From the NCBI RefSeq assembly GCF_010095445.2, contig NZ_WFGV02000023.1:1-64000 (forward strand): a stretch of DNA of 64,000 nt. Direction: 5' to 3'. The DNA comes from Pseudomonas sp. TNT3. Lineage in GTDB: Bacteria; Pseudomonadota; Gammaproteobacteria; Pseudomonadales; Pseudomonadaceae. The position numbers were made by a program, and so were the translations under genes. The notes below the pieces were generated by a model. That model searched no databases. It was not told the origin of the DNA and worked only from the letters and a program-made list of their open reading frames with translations. Positions 26,805 to 36,012 of this stretch are shown here, piece by piece (positions within the stretch are counted from its first letter, which is position 1; every line of letters begins with the position of its first letter).

Positions 26805-27785
26805 ATGCAACTCGGGATTATTGGACTGGGCCGCATGGGCGGTAATATTGCGCGGCGCCTGATGCTCAATGGGCATACCACCGTTGTTTACGACCGCAAT
26901 ACCGCCTTTGTCGACAACCTGGCAGCCGAGGGCTCCAAGGGCGTCATCGACCTGCCGGCACTGGTGGCGGGTCTGGCCAAGCCCCGTGCGGTCTGGATCA
27001 TGCTGCCGGCCGGCGCGCCGACCGAAGATACCATCGAGACACTGAGCAACTTGCTCGAAGCCGGCGACACCATCATTGATGGTGGCAACACGTTCTATAA
27101 GGACGATATCCGCCGGGCGAAAACCTTGTCGGAAAAAGGTCTGCACTACATCGACGTCGGTACATCCGGCGGCGTCTGGGGCCTGGAACGCGGTTACTGC
27201 ATGATGATCGGCGGTGAAGCCGAGGTGGTTAAACGCCTTGATCCGCTGTTCGAAAGCCTCGCACCTGGCTTGGGCGACATCCCGCGTACCAAGGACCGCA
27301 AGTCCGAAGATGACCGTGCCGAGCGCGGTTACATCCATGCCGGCCCCGCAGGCTCGGGGCATTTCGTGAAGATGATCCACAACGGCATCGAGTACGGAAT
27401 GATGCAGGCCTTCGCCGAAGGCTTCGATATTCTCAAGACCAAGGGCAGCGAAAACCTGCCGGAAGACCAGCGTTTCGACCTGAACGTCGCCGATATTGCC
27501 GAAGTCTGGCGTCGTGGCAGTGTGGTGTCGTCCTGGTTGCTCGACCTGACCGCCGATGCCCTGGCCAGCGATCCGAAGCTAGACGGCTATTCCGGTTCGG
27601 TTGCCGACAGCGGTGAAGGTCGCTGGACCATCGAAGCGGCCATGGAGCAATCGGTGCCCGTGCCGGTGCTGTCGAACTCGCTGTTCTCGCGCTACCGTTC
27701 CCGCGGCCAAGGCACTTTTGGCGACAAGATCCTGTCGGCTCAGCGCTTCGGTTTTGGCGGCCACGTAGAGACTTCGAAAAAATGA
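26805..27785 (+). CDS. gnd: 6-phosphogluconate dehydrogenase, decarboxylating (short type)
   Basis: A 326-aa dehydrogenase that converts 6-phosphogluconate to ribulose 5-phosphate. Rossmann motif LGIIGLGRMGGNIARR at the N-terminus; substrate-binding blocks DGGNTFYKDD, TSGGVWGLERGYCMMIGG and the catalytic Lys in KMIHNGIEYGMMQAF. The short form (about 300-330 aa) is the type found in Pseudomonas and differs from the 470-aa enterobacterial form. AAGGAG lies 9 bases before this ATG; the longer frame to 26769 is not supported. The stop overlaps the zwf start by ATGA, so the two are translationally coupled. Confidence 0.92.
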   Translation: MQLGIIGLGRMGGNIARRLMLNGHTTVVYDRNTAFVDNLAAEGSKGVIDLPALVAGLAKPRAVWIMLPAGAPTEDTIETLSNLLEAGDTIIDGGNTFYKDDIRRAKTLSEKGLHYIDVGTSGGVWGLERGYCMMIGGEAEVVKRLDPLFESLAPGLGDIPRTKDRKSEDDRAERGYIHAGPAGSGHFVKMIHNGIEYGMMQAFAEGFDILKTKGSENLPEDQRFDLNVADIAEVWRRGSVVSSWLLDLTADALASDPKLDGYSGSVADSGEGRWTIEAAMEQSVPVPVLSNSLFSRYRSRGQGTFGDKILSAQRFGFGGHVETSKK

Positions 27786-29305
27786 CCCACACGATCCGCA
27801 AGAAATCCAAGGCTGAACCAGCACCACCGACCACGCTGTTCCTGTTCGGTGCCCATGGCGATCTGGTCAAGCGTCTGCTGATGCCGGCGCTGTACAACCT
27901 GAGTCGCGATGGCCTGCTGGGGGATGGATTGCGGATCATCGGCGTTGACCACAACGCCATCAGTGACGAGGCCTTTGCGCAGAAGCTCGAAGATTTCATT
28001 CGAACCGAAGCGGCCACCAAAGTCGGCAAGGGCGATGACGCCCTTGATCCGGCGCTGTGGGCCAAGCTGGCCAAAGGCATCAGCTACGTTCAGGGCGACT
28101 TCCTGGACGACAGCACCTATCAAGCCCTGGCGGCGAAAATTGCCGACAGCGGCACCGGCAACGCGGTGTTCTACCTGGCCACCGCGCCACGTTTTTTCAG
28201 CGAAGTGGTGCGCAGGCTCGGCGCGGCGAAACTGCTGGAAGAAACCCCCGACGCCTTCCGGCGTGTGGTGATCGAAAAGCCTTTCGGCTCCGACCTGCAC
28301 ACCGCGCAAGCGTTGAACACCTGCCTGCTCAAAGTAATGTCGGAAAACCAGATCTATCGGATCGATCACTACCTGGGCAAGGAAACCGTCCAGAACATTC
28401 TGATCAGCCGCTTTTCCAATAGCCTGTTCGAAGCGTTCTGGAACAATCACTACATCGACCACGTACAAATCACCGCCGCCGAAACCGTTGGCGTGGAGAC
28501 CCGTGGCAGTTTTTATGAACACACCGGCGCCCTGCGTGACATGGTGCCCAATCACCTGTTCCAGTTGTTGGCGATGGTGGCCATGGAGCCGCCGGCGGCG
28601 TTCGGAGCCGATGCGGTCCGTGGCGAGAAAGCCAAGGTCGTCGGCGCCATTCGCCCCTGGTCGGTGGAAGACGCCCGCGCCAACTCGGTGCGTGGCCAGT
28701 ACAGCGCGGGCGAGGTCGACGGCAAGTCGTTGCCCGGTTATCGCCAGGAAGGCAATGTTGCGCCTGACAGCACCACCGAAACGTACGTGGCACTCAAGGT
28801 CATGATCGACAACTGGCGTTGGGTCGGTGTGCCGTTCTACCTGCGAACCGGCAAGCGCATGAGCGTACGCGACACCGAGATCGTCATTTGCTTCAAACCT
28901 GCGCCTTATGCGCAGTTTCGCGATACCGAAGTCGACGAGCTTCAGCCGACCTACCTGCGCATCCAGATCCAGCCCAATGAAGGCATGTGGTTCGACCTGT
29001 TGGCCAAGCGTCCCGGTCCGGCGCTCAACATGGCCAACATCGAGCTGGGTTTTGCCTACAAGGACTTCTTCGAGATGCAGCCGTCGACCGGCTACGAAAC
29101 GCTGATCTACGATTGCCTGACCGGCGATCAGACCTTGTTCCAGCGTGCGGACAACATCGAAAACGGCTGGCGTGCCGTGCAACCGTTCCTGGATGCCTGG
29201 CAACAGGATGCCAGCGTGCAGAGCTACCCTGCAGGTGAAGACGGTCCGCCGGCAGCCGAAGACTTGCTGGTCCGCGACGGTCGCGTCTGGCACAGCCTGG
29301 GATGA
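27782..29305 (+). CDS. zwf: Glucose-6-phosphate 1-dehydrogenase
   Basis: A 507-aa enzyme that oxidises glucose 6-phosphate to 6-phosphogluconolactone. The N-terminal cofactor loop reads FLFGAHGDLVKR, with His replacing the more common Ser. The active-site block RIDHYLGKETVQNIL starts near residue 193, and FVIEKPFGSDL-like and YLRTGKRM segments are present. Partnering with gnd rather than with hexR/pgl/eda marks this as a second zwf paralogue, comparable to zwfB of P. putida, directed to the oxidative pentose phosphate pathway. Its stop overlaps the next gene by ATGA. Confidence 0.92.
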   Translation: MTHTIRKKSKAEPAPPTTLFLFGAHGDLVKRLLMPALYNLSRDGLLGDGLRIIGVDHNAISDEAFAQKLEDFIRTEAATKVGKGDDALDPALWAKLAKGISYVQGDFLDDSTYQALAAKIADSGTGNAVFYLATAPRFFSEVVRRLGAAKLLEETPDAFRRVVIEKPFGSDLHTAQALNTCLLKVMSENQIYRIDHYLGKETVQNILISRFSNSLFEAFWNNHYIDHVQITAAETVGVETRGSFYEHTGALRDMVPNHLFQLLAMVAMEPPAAFGADAVRGEKAKVVGAIRPWSVEDARANSVRGQYSAGEVDGKSLPGYRQEGNVAPDSTTETYVALKVMIDNWRWVGVPFYLRTGKRMSVRDTEIVICFKPAPYAQFRDTEVDELQPTYLRIQIQPNEGMWFDLLAKRPGPALNMANIELGFAYKDFFEMQPSTGYETLIYDCLTGDQTLFQRADNIENGWRAVQPFLDAWQQDASVQSYPAGEDGPPAAEDLLVRDGRVWHSLG

Positions 29306-30123
29306 GTGACGCAACGCAATCTCCCATCCGGTTCCTGCTGTGTGACATGGACGGCACGTTGCTGTTGCCCGATCACAGCTTGAGTCAGCGCACCATCGAT
29401 GCCGTCCGTTCGTTGCGCGAGGCCGGCATCTATTTCAGTCTCGCCACCGGGCGCCCGCCCAAGGCCATGTTGCAGCAGATCGAAGCCCTGGGCGTTGATC
29501 TGCCGACAGCGGCGTTCAATGGCGGCACCCTGGTCAATCCGGACGGCAGTATTCTGGCCGCCTACCATTTGCCGGCGACGGCCGCCTTGACGGCGTTGGC
29601 GCTGTTTGCCGATCGGCCGGACATCGAAATCTGGGTGTTCAGTGGCGGTGACTGGTTGTTGAAGGACCCGAACGGACCGATGGTGCCTCACGAGCAAAGC
29701 GGATTGGGCTATCCGCCCGTGGTGGTCGACAGTTTTGAACCTTATCTGGAACACATCGACAAGATCGTCGCCACCAGTAACAACACGGATCTGCTGATCG
29801 AACTGGAAGCGCTGTTGTTGCCCAAGGTCGAAGGCCAGGCGCAGGTCTCGCGTTCGCAACCGATTTATCTGGACGTGACCGCCATGCAAGCCAACAAGGG
29901 CGCAGCGTTGGTGACATTGGCCAGGCATTTGGGCGTGCCGCTTGAACAGACAGCGGCGATGGGCGATGGCGGCAATGATCCTGCAATGTTCCAGCGCGCG
30001 GGCTTGTCGATCGCCATGGGCCAGGCGCAAGAAACGGTGCAGCGCCAGGCTGATGTCATCACCGGGAGCAACACCGAAGACGGTGCGGCCCAGGCGATCG
30101 AGCGCTACATTCTCCTTCGTTGA
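29302..30123 (+). CDS. Cof-type HAD phosphatase
   Basis: A 273-aa HAD-superfamily hydrolase of the Cof/YidA class (type IIB cap). Motif I is LCDMDGTLL near residue 13, motif II LATGRPPKAM, motif III Lys in ANKGAALV, and motif IV MGDGGNDPAMF. Family members dephosphorylate sugar phosphates and related metabolites. The ATGA overlap with zwf strongly ties it to the pentose phosphate module, where removal of a phosphorylated by-product is a reasonable but untested guess. Confidence 0.85.
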   Translation: MSDATQSPIRFLLCDMDGTLLLPDHSLSQRTIDAVRSLREAGIYFSLATGRPPKAMLQQIEALGVDLPTAAFNGGTLVNPDGSILAAYHLPATAALTALALFADRPDIEIWVFSGGDWLLKDPNGPMVPHEQSGLGYPPVVVDSFEPYLEHIDKIVATSNNTDLLIELEALLLPKVEGQAQVSRSQPIYLDVTAMQANKGAALVTLARHLGVPLEQTAAMGDGGNDPAMFQRAGLSIAMGQAQETVQRQADVITGSNTEDGAAQAIERYILLR

Positions 30124-30153
30124 CCCCTGAACCCATGAAGCCCGGAGTTCCCC

Positions 30154-30239
30154 TGTAGGAGCTGCCGAAGGCTGCGATCTTTTGATCTTGATCTTCTAAA
30201 AGCAGGATCAAAAGATCGCAGCCTGCGGCAGCTCCTACC
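30154..30239. repeat. Long inverted repeat (REP-like) at the end of the gnd operon
   Basis: Left arm tgtaggagctgccgaaggct and its continuation gcgatcttttgatc; right arm gatcaaaagatcgcagcctg then cggcagctcctac. Arms of about 34 bp with one or two mismatches enclose a short spacer. It can fold into a very stable hairpin between the convergent HAD and nhaB genes. Confidence 0.85.
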
Positions 30240-30266
30240 GTTTGGGGTCAGGCCAGTTTCAGGTGT

Positions 30267-31769
30267 TTACAACCAGTAACTCACCGCATACCAGCCCAGC
30301 GTACCCATCACCACCGTGTACGGCAGCGCCATCCACACCATCCGCCCATACGACAGGCGAATCAGCGGTGCAATCGCTGACGTCAGCAAAAACAGAAACG
30401 CCGCCTGACCATTGGGCGTCGCCACGCTTGGCAGGTTGGTGCCGGTGTTGATTGCAATGGCCAATGTCTCGAAATGCTCGCGGGTCATGTGACCGGAAAT
30501 GAACGCCTGCTTCACTTCGGTGATGTAGATCGTCGCGACGAATACGTTATCGCTGATGGCCGACAGCAAGCCGTTGGCGATAAACAGCATTCCCGGTTGC
30601 TGGTCGGCCGGCAGCGCCAGCACCCACTGGATCAGCGGCGTGAACAATTGCTGGTCATGTATCACCGCCACTACGGCGAAGAACACCACCAGCAGCGCCG
30701 TGAAGGGCATGGCGTCCTTGAAGGCATTGCCGATGCGGTGCTCGTCGGTGATGCCGGTGAAGGCCGTAATCAGCACGATCACCGCCAAGCCGATCAGGCC
30801 GACTTCGGCAATGTGAAACGCCAGGCCGGCGATCAGAATCAGCGCTGCCAATCCCTGAACGATCAGCGCTGCACGCTGGCGTGAGGTGCGTTCGGCATTG
30901 TCCTGTGCGGCGTAATCGGCCAACACCGCCCGCACGTTGTCCGGCAAGAGCGTGCCGTAGCCGAACCAGCGCAGTTTCTCCAGCAGCACACAGGTCACGA
31001 GGCCTGCCGCCAGCACCGGCAATGAAACCGGGGCAACCTTCAGAAAGAACTCGGCAAAGTGCCAACCCATTTCGTGGCCGATCAGCAGGTTCTGCGGCTC
31101 ACCGACCAGCGTGCACACACCACCCAGCGCAGTGCCCACCGCGCCGTGCATCAGCAGGCTGCGCAAAAACGCGCGGAATTGCTCGAGGTCTTCGTGATGC
31201 AGTTTCGGCAGGTGACGGTCGTCACTGTATTCGCTGTCCTGGCGAGGATCATTGCCTGAGGCCACACGGTGATACACCGAGTAAAAACCGACGGCGGCAC
31301 TGATGATCACCGCCGTCACGGTCAGGGCATCCAGAAATGCCGACAGGAATGCCGACAGAAAACAGAACATCAGCGCCAACGCGGGCTTGGAGCGAACCCC
31401 CAGTAACAACCGTGAGAAGAGAAACAGCAGCAGGTCTTTCATGAAGTAGATACCGGCCACCATGAACATCAGCAGCAGGATCACCGGAAAGTTGTGCACC
31501 AGTTCGTCATACAACGCCTGGGGCGTGGTCATCTTCAGCAGCAGCGCTTCGATGAGCAGCAAGCCGCCGGGCATCAGCGGATAGCACTTGAGCGCCATCG
31601 CCAAGGTGAAAATGAACTCCAGCACCAGCAGCCAACCTGCGGCAACCGGGCCCACCGTCCACAACACCAGTGCGTTAAGCACCAGAAAGCCGACAATGCT
31701 CGCCTTGTACCAGCGGGGCGAGTGCCCAAGAAAATTGTGCGCGAACGCCTGGGCCATTGAACCGGACAT
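30267..31769 (-). CDS. nhaB: Na+/H+ antiporter NhaB
   Basis: A 500-aa inner-membrane antiporter with about 12 membrane segments that exports sodium in exchange for protons. NhaB-specific stretches are evident: NFLGHSPRWYK near the N-terminus, MFMVAGIYFMKDLLLFLFSR, FLSAFLDALTVTAVIISVA-like, GEPQNLLIGHEMGWHF, and the late GLLSAISDNVFVATIYI. Length fits the family (about 500). The start is supported by AAGGAG six bases before the ATG. Confidence 0.92.
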   Translation of the reverse strand: MSGSMAQAFAHNFLGHSPRWYKASIVGFLVLNALVLWTVGPVAAGWLLVLEFIFTLAMALKCYPLMPGGLLLIEALLLKMTTPQALYDELVHNFPVILLLMFMVAGIYFMKDLLLFLFSRLLLGVRSKPALALMFCFLSAFLSAFLDALTVTAVIISAAVGFYSVYHRVASGNDPRQDSEYSDDRHLPKLHHEDLEQFRAFLRSLLMHGAVGTALGGVCTLVGEPQNLLIGHEMGWHFAEFFLKVAPVSLPVLAAGLVTCVLLEKLRWFGYGTLLPDNVRAVLADYAAQDNAERTSRQRAALIVQGLAALILIAGLAFHIAEVGLIGLAVIVLITAFTGITDEHRIGNAFKDAMPFTALLVVFFAVVAVIHDQQLFTPLIQWVLALPADQQPGMLFIANGLLSAISDNVFVATIYITEVKQAFISGHMTREHFETLAIAINTGTNLPSVATPNGQAAFLFLLTSAIAPLIRLSYGRMVWMALPYTVVMGTLGWYAVSYWL

Positions 31770-31847
31770 CGGCTGCTCCTTGTTTTAAGAAGCGCGCAAC
31801 TTGCCGTAAGAAGAACGGAATATCAAGGGTAGGAAAAGTCTATCTCG

Positions 31848-33137
31848 CTAGTTCAAGTAGCGCGCCACGATGGCCCGGTAGTTTCCGTCCAGGGAATACC
31901 CCCCTACGACAATCGAGCCATCAGGCTGCGCGGCCAGTGAAGTGGCGGTGTCGAGGCTACGGCCGAAGCGGGTACGGACCCAACCCATGCCGTCGCCGAA
32001 GCTGTCATCCAGTTGGCCGTCTGGCAGATGCCGAGCCAGAATAAAATCCGCCTCGACCCCGCCGATTGTCGCTCCGACGGTCAACACGCGACCATCGGGA
32101 ACGGCGTGAGCGGCAATCCATTGGCAACCGCTGTGGCCTATGTCCAGCAATCGAGGGTGGCCGCCATTGCAATGGCTGACCGGGTGGCCATTGCCTTGTA
32201 GTTTCATCGACAGACAGCGCATGGGATCGCGCCGGCTACCCACGCAATACAGATCGCCAGTTGCCTGTTGGACGATATGACTGACTTGCGTGCTGCGTCC
32301 CTCTGAATTGAAACTCTTGAAACCCTCGACGGCAAAAGACTCGTCGAGTCGCCCGTCAGGAAGATAACGGGCAACCAGTCCTTCTTCGGGAAAGTTGATC
32401 GCGCCACCCACCAGAATCCGTCCGTCCTGTTGCAGTAGCAGGCTGCTGAGCCAGGTATTCATCAGCAAGTGCCTGACCACCACAAAACCGCGACCGTTGA
32501 ACGTGGCGTCCAGCGAGCCGTCAGTGTTTAGGCGGATCAGCATGCCGGCGTGATCGGCCAGTTCGAAATGATGATTGGCAACTACCAGGATCCGACCGTC
32601 CTCCTGCACCTGCACGTCACAGGCTTCAGCGCCCGGCACTCCCGGCGGCAGCCAGGCGTCGCGCAACCCCACGGAAAGATTGCCCGGCAGTTGCACAATG
32701 CAGCGTCCATTGTCACCAAACGCCTGAACTGGCGTGCCGTGCTGATCAAAGAGGGCGAGGGCAGGGAGGGTTCGGTTGGCGTTAAGGTAGTGAAGGCCGG
32801 CCAGCAAAACATGCCCATTGGGCAAGACCAGGACTTTGCCGGCCATGGCCTCGAATCCGTACTCGAACTGACCAATGACGCTGCCCTGTTTGCCAAACGT
32901 CAGGTCGGCAGACCCGTCCTCAAGCAGGCGCGCCAGACCAAAACGGCTACCGCTGGACATCGTGACTTTCGCGGCGACCAATATTCTGCCGCATGCATCA
33001 ATCGCGACGCCGTTGGCCATGCTTGAGAGGCTACCGGCAAAGTACACCTGTGTTTTGCCTGCCCCGCCAAAGGATGTATCGAGACTTCCGGCGTCGCTGA
33101 TGGGGGTTGGGTAGGCAAAAGCGGTCTGGCTTGACAT
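31848..33137 (-). CDS. Delta-60 repeat protein (beta-propeller-like)
   Basis: A 429-aa protein of repeated units of about 50-60 residues, each with a [GS]xLDxxFG motif: GSLDTSFGGAG, GSADLTFGKQG, GSLDATFNGRG, GRLDESFAVEG and GQLDDSFGDG, each followed by GRILVAG-like strands. This is the delta-60 repeat (TIGR02608) family, found in large surface proteins and in small stand-alone ones like this. I choose the start at 33137 (AGGAG 8 bases upstream); the 55-residue extension to 33302 has no support. No signal peptide is seen. Role unknown. Confidence 0.82.
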   Translation of the reverse strand: MSSQTAFAYPTPISDAGSLDTSFGGAGKTQVYFAGSLSSMANGVAIDACGRILVAAKVTMSSGSRFGLARLLEDGSADLTFGKQGSVIGQFEYGFEAMAGKVLVLPNGHVLLAGLHYLNANRTLPALALFDQHGTPVQAFGDNGRCIVQLPGNLSVGLRDAWLPPGVPGAEACDVQVQEDGRILVVANHHFELADHAGMLIRLNTDGSLDATFNGRGFVVVRHLLMNTWLSSLLLQQDGRILVGGAINFPEEGLVARYLPDGRLDESFAVEGFKSFNSEGRSTQVSHIVQQATGDLYCVGSRRDPMRCLSMKLQGNGHPVSHCNGGHPRLLDIGHSGCQWIAAHAVPDGRVLTVGATIGGVEADFILARHLPDGQLDDSFGDGMGWVRTRFGRSLDTATSLAAQPDGSIVVGGYSLDGNYRAIVARYLN

Positions 33138-33380
33138 GCACGCGTCTCCTTGCGAGTCATCAGGGTCCAGTAGTTGGGCGGCGACTTTGTAAGGAAAACA
33201 TTCAACGCCTGAATGATCCGGCGCACAACTGACAGAACTAACAGGTGGAGGGTCGCTGTGTGCCAGAACAGTGTCTTTTCGAACCAGTGGCAAGCGTGCC
33301 AAGTAGTTGAAGTGTTAAAGCACAAGTAAAGAAGTGCGGCGAAGTGCAGGTAAGCGTTTGAACGTGCTAACTAATTACGC

Positions 33381-33418
33381 AAAAAAAAGCGGATTGCTGT
33401 AAAGCAATCCGCCTTTTT
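33381..33418 (-). terminator. Bidirectional-looking intrinsic terminator after the DUF3509 gene
   Basis: Perfect 10-bp stem GCGGATTGCT / AGCAATCCGC (33389-33398 with 33403-33412), GTAA loop, T-run on both strands. It directly follows the DUF3509 stop codon. Confidence 0.9.
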
Positions 33419-33425
33419 GTAATGT

Positions 33426-33692
33426 TTAGTGCGGCATTGACCAGGACTGCAGCGTGTAACCTTCCTGGCTCAACTCTTCACGCGCTTGTTTGAGCACGCG
33501 TTCAAGTTGCGCCGGGTCGGTGTAGGCGCTGCTGGGGATCTGCTTGCGACCTATACTGGAATTGGTGCGGTCGATGACGGTCAGGCTGAGTTCGCCGTTA
33601 CCGTCTTGCAGGGCCCAGGCGACGCATTGAAAAGGCTGGAATGCGCGGTCGGCAATCAAAAGAGCTTCGTTGATACGGAGCGGGGCGGTCAT
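33426..33692 (-). CDS. DUF3509 domain protein
   Basis: An 88-aa cytoplasmic protein of a family largely restricted to Pseudomonas. Features include NEALLIADRAFQPF, LTVIDRTNSSIGRKQIP and the C-terminal SQEGYTLQSWSM. Start at 33692 (MTAPLRINEA) with AGAGAG upstream. It has its own terminator and is a single gene. Function unknown. Confidence 0.8.
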   Translation of the reverse strand: MTAPLRINEALLIADRAFQPFQCVAWALQDGNGELSLTVIDRTNSSIGRKQIPSSAYTDPAQLERVLKQAREELSQEGYTLQSWSMPH

Positions 33693-34034
33693 GGGATTCT
33701 CTCTCTTATGCCCAATCAAGTGATAGGCCGACGGTTGGGCGTCCCGTGCGGCTGGTTACTTGTACTGATGTCCTCAACCGGGGTACGGGTCACACACAAC
33801 ACGCAGAAATTTCGATTTTCTTTTAAAAAGTCCGATAGTCGACCGTTATTGAAAGCTTAATAAAAGGTTGAACTCGTTAGGTAACTAACAGAGTCGTTAC
33901 TTATAACTGAATAAGCGATAACCCTATAGTCAAACGGTACAAGGCCCCGTCAAATTATTGCTAATGTTACAGCCAGGTCCGCCAAATGACTGTTTTTCCT
34001 AATAATTCAACAAATTTGGCGTCAAGGAACAGTC
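33693..34034. other. Intergenic region, 342 bp, promoters of DUF3509 and the sigma-54 activator
   Basis: AT-richer than its surroundings with several TAACT/AGTTA-type short repeats around 33880-33920. I see no gene, no sigma-54 site with correct spacing, and no convincing named operator. AAGGAACAG just before 34035 is the ribosome site of the next gene. Confidence 0.5.
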
Positions 34035-35360
34035 ATGATCGAAACGCCTGCCTCACGACGTTTGTTAGTAGTAGATCCCTGCGACGATTGCCATCGTCTA
34101 TTGCCGGGTTTGCGATCTCTGGGCTGGGAGGTCGACAGCTGCACGCTGGAGAATGCCGGCGACAAAACCTGTGATGTCGGACTGCTGCGTTTGCAACCTT
34201 TTCACCTCGATCATCCCGAGGCTGTTAAAGAGTTGATCAGTCGCAGTGGTGCCGAGTGGATCGCCGTGCTCAATCAAGAGGTCCTGCGTTTACAGAATGT
34301 AGGGGACTTCGTCTGTGAGTGGTTTTTCGACTTTCATACGTTGCCGTTTGATGTGTCACGGGTCCAGGTGACCCTGGGACGCGCATTCGGTATGGCGCGG
34401 CTTCGTGGACAGGGAACGGTGCACATTGATCAGCCTGAACATGAGTTGTTGGGCGACAGCAAACCTATCCGGGAACTTCGCAAATTATTGAGCAAGTTGG
34501 CGCCTACGGAATCCCCGGTATTGATTCGTGGCGAGAGCGGGACGGGTAAGGAATTGGTTGCCCGGACGCTGCACCGACAATCCCAACGGCACAGCAAACC
34601 TTTTGTCGCGATCAATTGCGGCGCGATTCCTGAACATTTGATCCAGTCAGAATTGTTCGGCCATGAGAAGGGCGCGTTCACCGGTGCCCATCAACGCAAG
34701 ATCGGGCGTATCGAAGCGGCCAACGGTGGCACTTTGTTTCTTGATGAAATCGGTGATCTGCCGCTTGAGCTGCAAGCCAACCTGTTGCGCTTCCTGCAGG
34801 AAAAACATATCGAGCATGTCGGCGGCAGCCAACAGATTCCAGTCGATGTGCGGGTACTGGCGGCGACTCACGTCGACCTCGAAGCCGCGATCGAAAAGAA
34901 ACGTTTTCGCGAAGATTTGTATTACCGCCTGAACGTGCTGCAAGTCGTCACTGCGCCCCTGCGTGAGCGCCACGGCGACCTGTCGATGCTGGCCAACCAT
35001 TTCTCCCACTTCTACAGCCATGAAACCGGCCGTCGTCCTCGCAGCTTCAGCGACGACGCATTGATCGCCATGGGCAAGCACGACTGGCCCGGCAACGTTC
35101 GCGAGCTGGCCAACCGTGTCCGCCGCGGCCTGGTATTGGCCGAAGGCCGGCAGATCGAGGCGCGAGACCTGGGGCTGATCAGCCAGCATGCCCAGGTTGT
35201 ACCCATGGGCACGCTGGAAGACTACAAAACCCGCGCCGAACGCCAGGCGTTGTGTGATGTGCTCAATCGCCATAGCGATAATTTGAGCATCGCCGCCAAA
35301 GTTCTGGGGATATCCAGGCCTACGTTCTACCGTTTATTGCACAAGCACCAGATTCGTTAA
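34035..35360 (+). CDS. Sigma-54-dependent activator with degenerate receiver-like N-domain
   Basis: A 441-aa enhancer-binding protein. Residues about 8-120 resemble a receiver or FleQ-type N-domain, but the expected phosphate-accepting Asp after strand 3 is Arg52 (DVGLLRL), so classical phosphorylation is unlikely. The AAA+ core has Walker A GESGTGKE (166-173), GAFTGA (213-218, sigma-54 contact), Walker B GTLFLDEIGD and the arginine-finger region FREDLYYRLNVL. The C-terminus ends in a Fis-type HTH (LSIAAKVLGISRPTFYRLL). The LFRS c-di-GMP motif of FleQ is not visible. It lies 1 kb beyond the end of the fap operon, whose promoter is sigma-54 type, making it a candidate fap regulator. Confidence 0.88.
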   Translation: MIETPASRRLLVVDPCDDCHRLLPGLRSLGWEVDSCTLENAGDKTCDVGLLRLQPFHLDHPEAVKELISRSGAEWIAVLNQEVLRLQNVGDFVCEWFFDFHTLPFDVSRVQVTLGRAFGMARLRGQGTVHIDQPEHELLGDSKPIRELRKLLSKLAPTESPVLIRGESGTGKELVARTLHRQSQRHSKPFVAINCGAIPEHLIQSELFGHEKGAFTGAHQRKIGRIEAANGGTLFLDEIGDLPLELQANLLRFLQEKHIEHVGGSQQIPVDVRVLAATHVDLEAAIEKKRFREDLYYRLNVLQVVTAPLRERHGDLSMLANHFSHFYSHETGRRPRSFSDDALIAMGKHDWPGNVRELANRVRRGLVLAEGRQIEARDLGLISQHAQVVPMGTLEDYKTRAERQALCDVLNRHSDNLSIAAKVLGISRPTFYRLLHKHQIR

Positions 35361-35370
35361 TCACAGCATA

Positions 35371-35450
35371 AAGATCGCAGCCTCGTTTCACTCGACAGCT
35401 CCTACACGGCGGCCACATTTAAATGTGATTCGCTGTAGGAGTGGTCGCCA
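35371..35450. repeat. REP-like inverted pair, 'gatcgcagcc..cagctcctac / gtaggagtggtcgcc'
   Basis: Same family as 1780-1820, 30154-30239 and 51128-51209, with a divergent right arm. Confidence 0.6.
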
Positions 35451-35538
35451 CGTCATCGACGCCGCGCTGTCGCGCAAAAAACCGGGTGCTCGCTGCATTG
35501 TTAAAATCAATGGTTTAACGTTCGTTCTATAAGAGCAC

Positions 35539-35827
35539 GCTCGCGATGACGGCCTCACAGCCGACTCATATCTCCCAGATACACCCGGATCAAACTGTAG
35601 GAGTGAGCCTGCTCGCGATGGCGGCCTGATCGGCGGTGAAATTCTTGCAGGTGTACATATCCATTCCTGGGGTCACGGCAGCTATTGGTTTCGCTCTTAC
35701 AGCGAGTCACTTTGAAGAGCGGAACGCCGCCCGGCGCAAAGTAACCAAACGCTCTTGCCCCTTTCGTACGGTGCCTCGCCGGGGCTCGGCATACCCTCAC
35801 TCCGGTCCTGCTCCGTGGGCCCGCCGC
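35539..35827. repeat. 289-bp repeat, copy 1
   Basis: Matches 36013-36301 in the same orientation with a constant offset of 474 bp and no apparent indel. The first 105 or so bases are nearly identical; the rest differs at scattered positions. Ends with the block ggtcctgctccgtgggcccg. Confidence 0.9.
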
Positions 35828-36012
35828 GATCGGCCATCCATGGCCGTGCGCGGCTAACCCGGCATCCTTGCCGGGTTGCCCACTGCGCAGAACCTGCGTT
35901 CGGCCTTCCCATGGGGCAAGAAGATCAAAAGCAGATCAAAAGCCAAAGCGAGGCGGCCTGCCAGCCGACCTGACTTTCGAAGCACACGCATTCACCTGTG
36001 GGAGCCGAGCTT

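Noticed and set aside
27740..29314. 524-codon open frame opposite zwf
   Set aside because: Antisense shadow; the plus strand encodes an unmistakable glucose-6-phosphate dehydrogenase.
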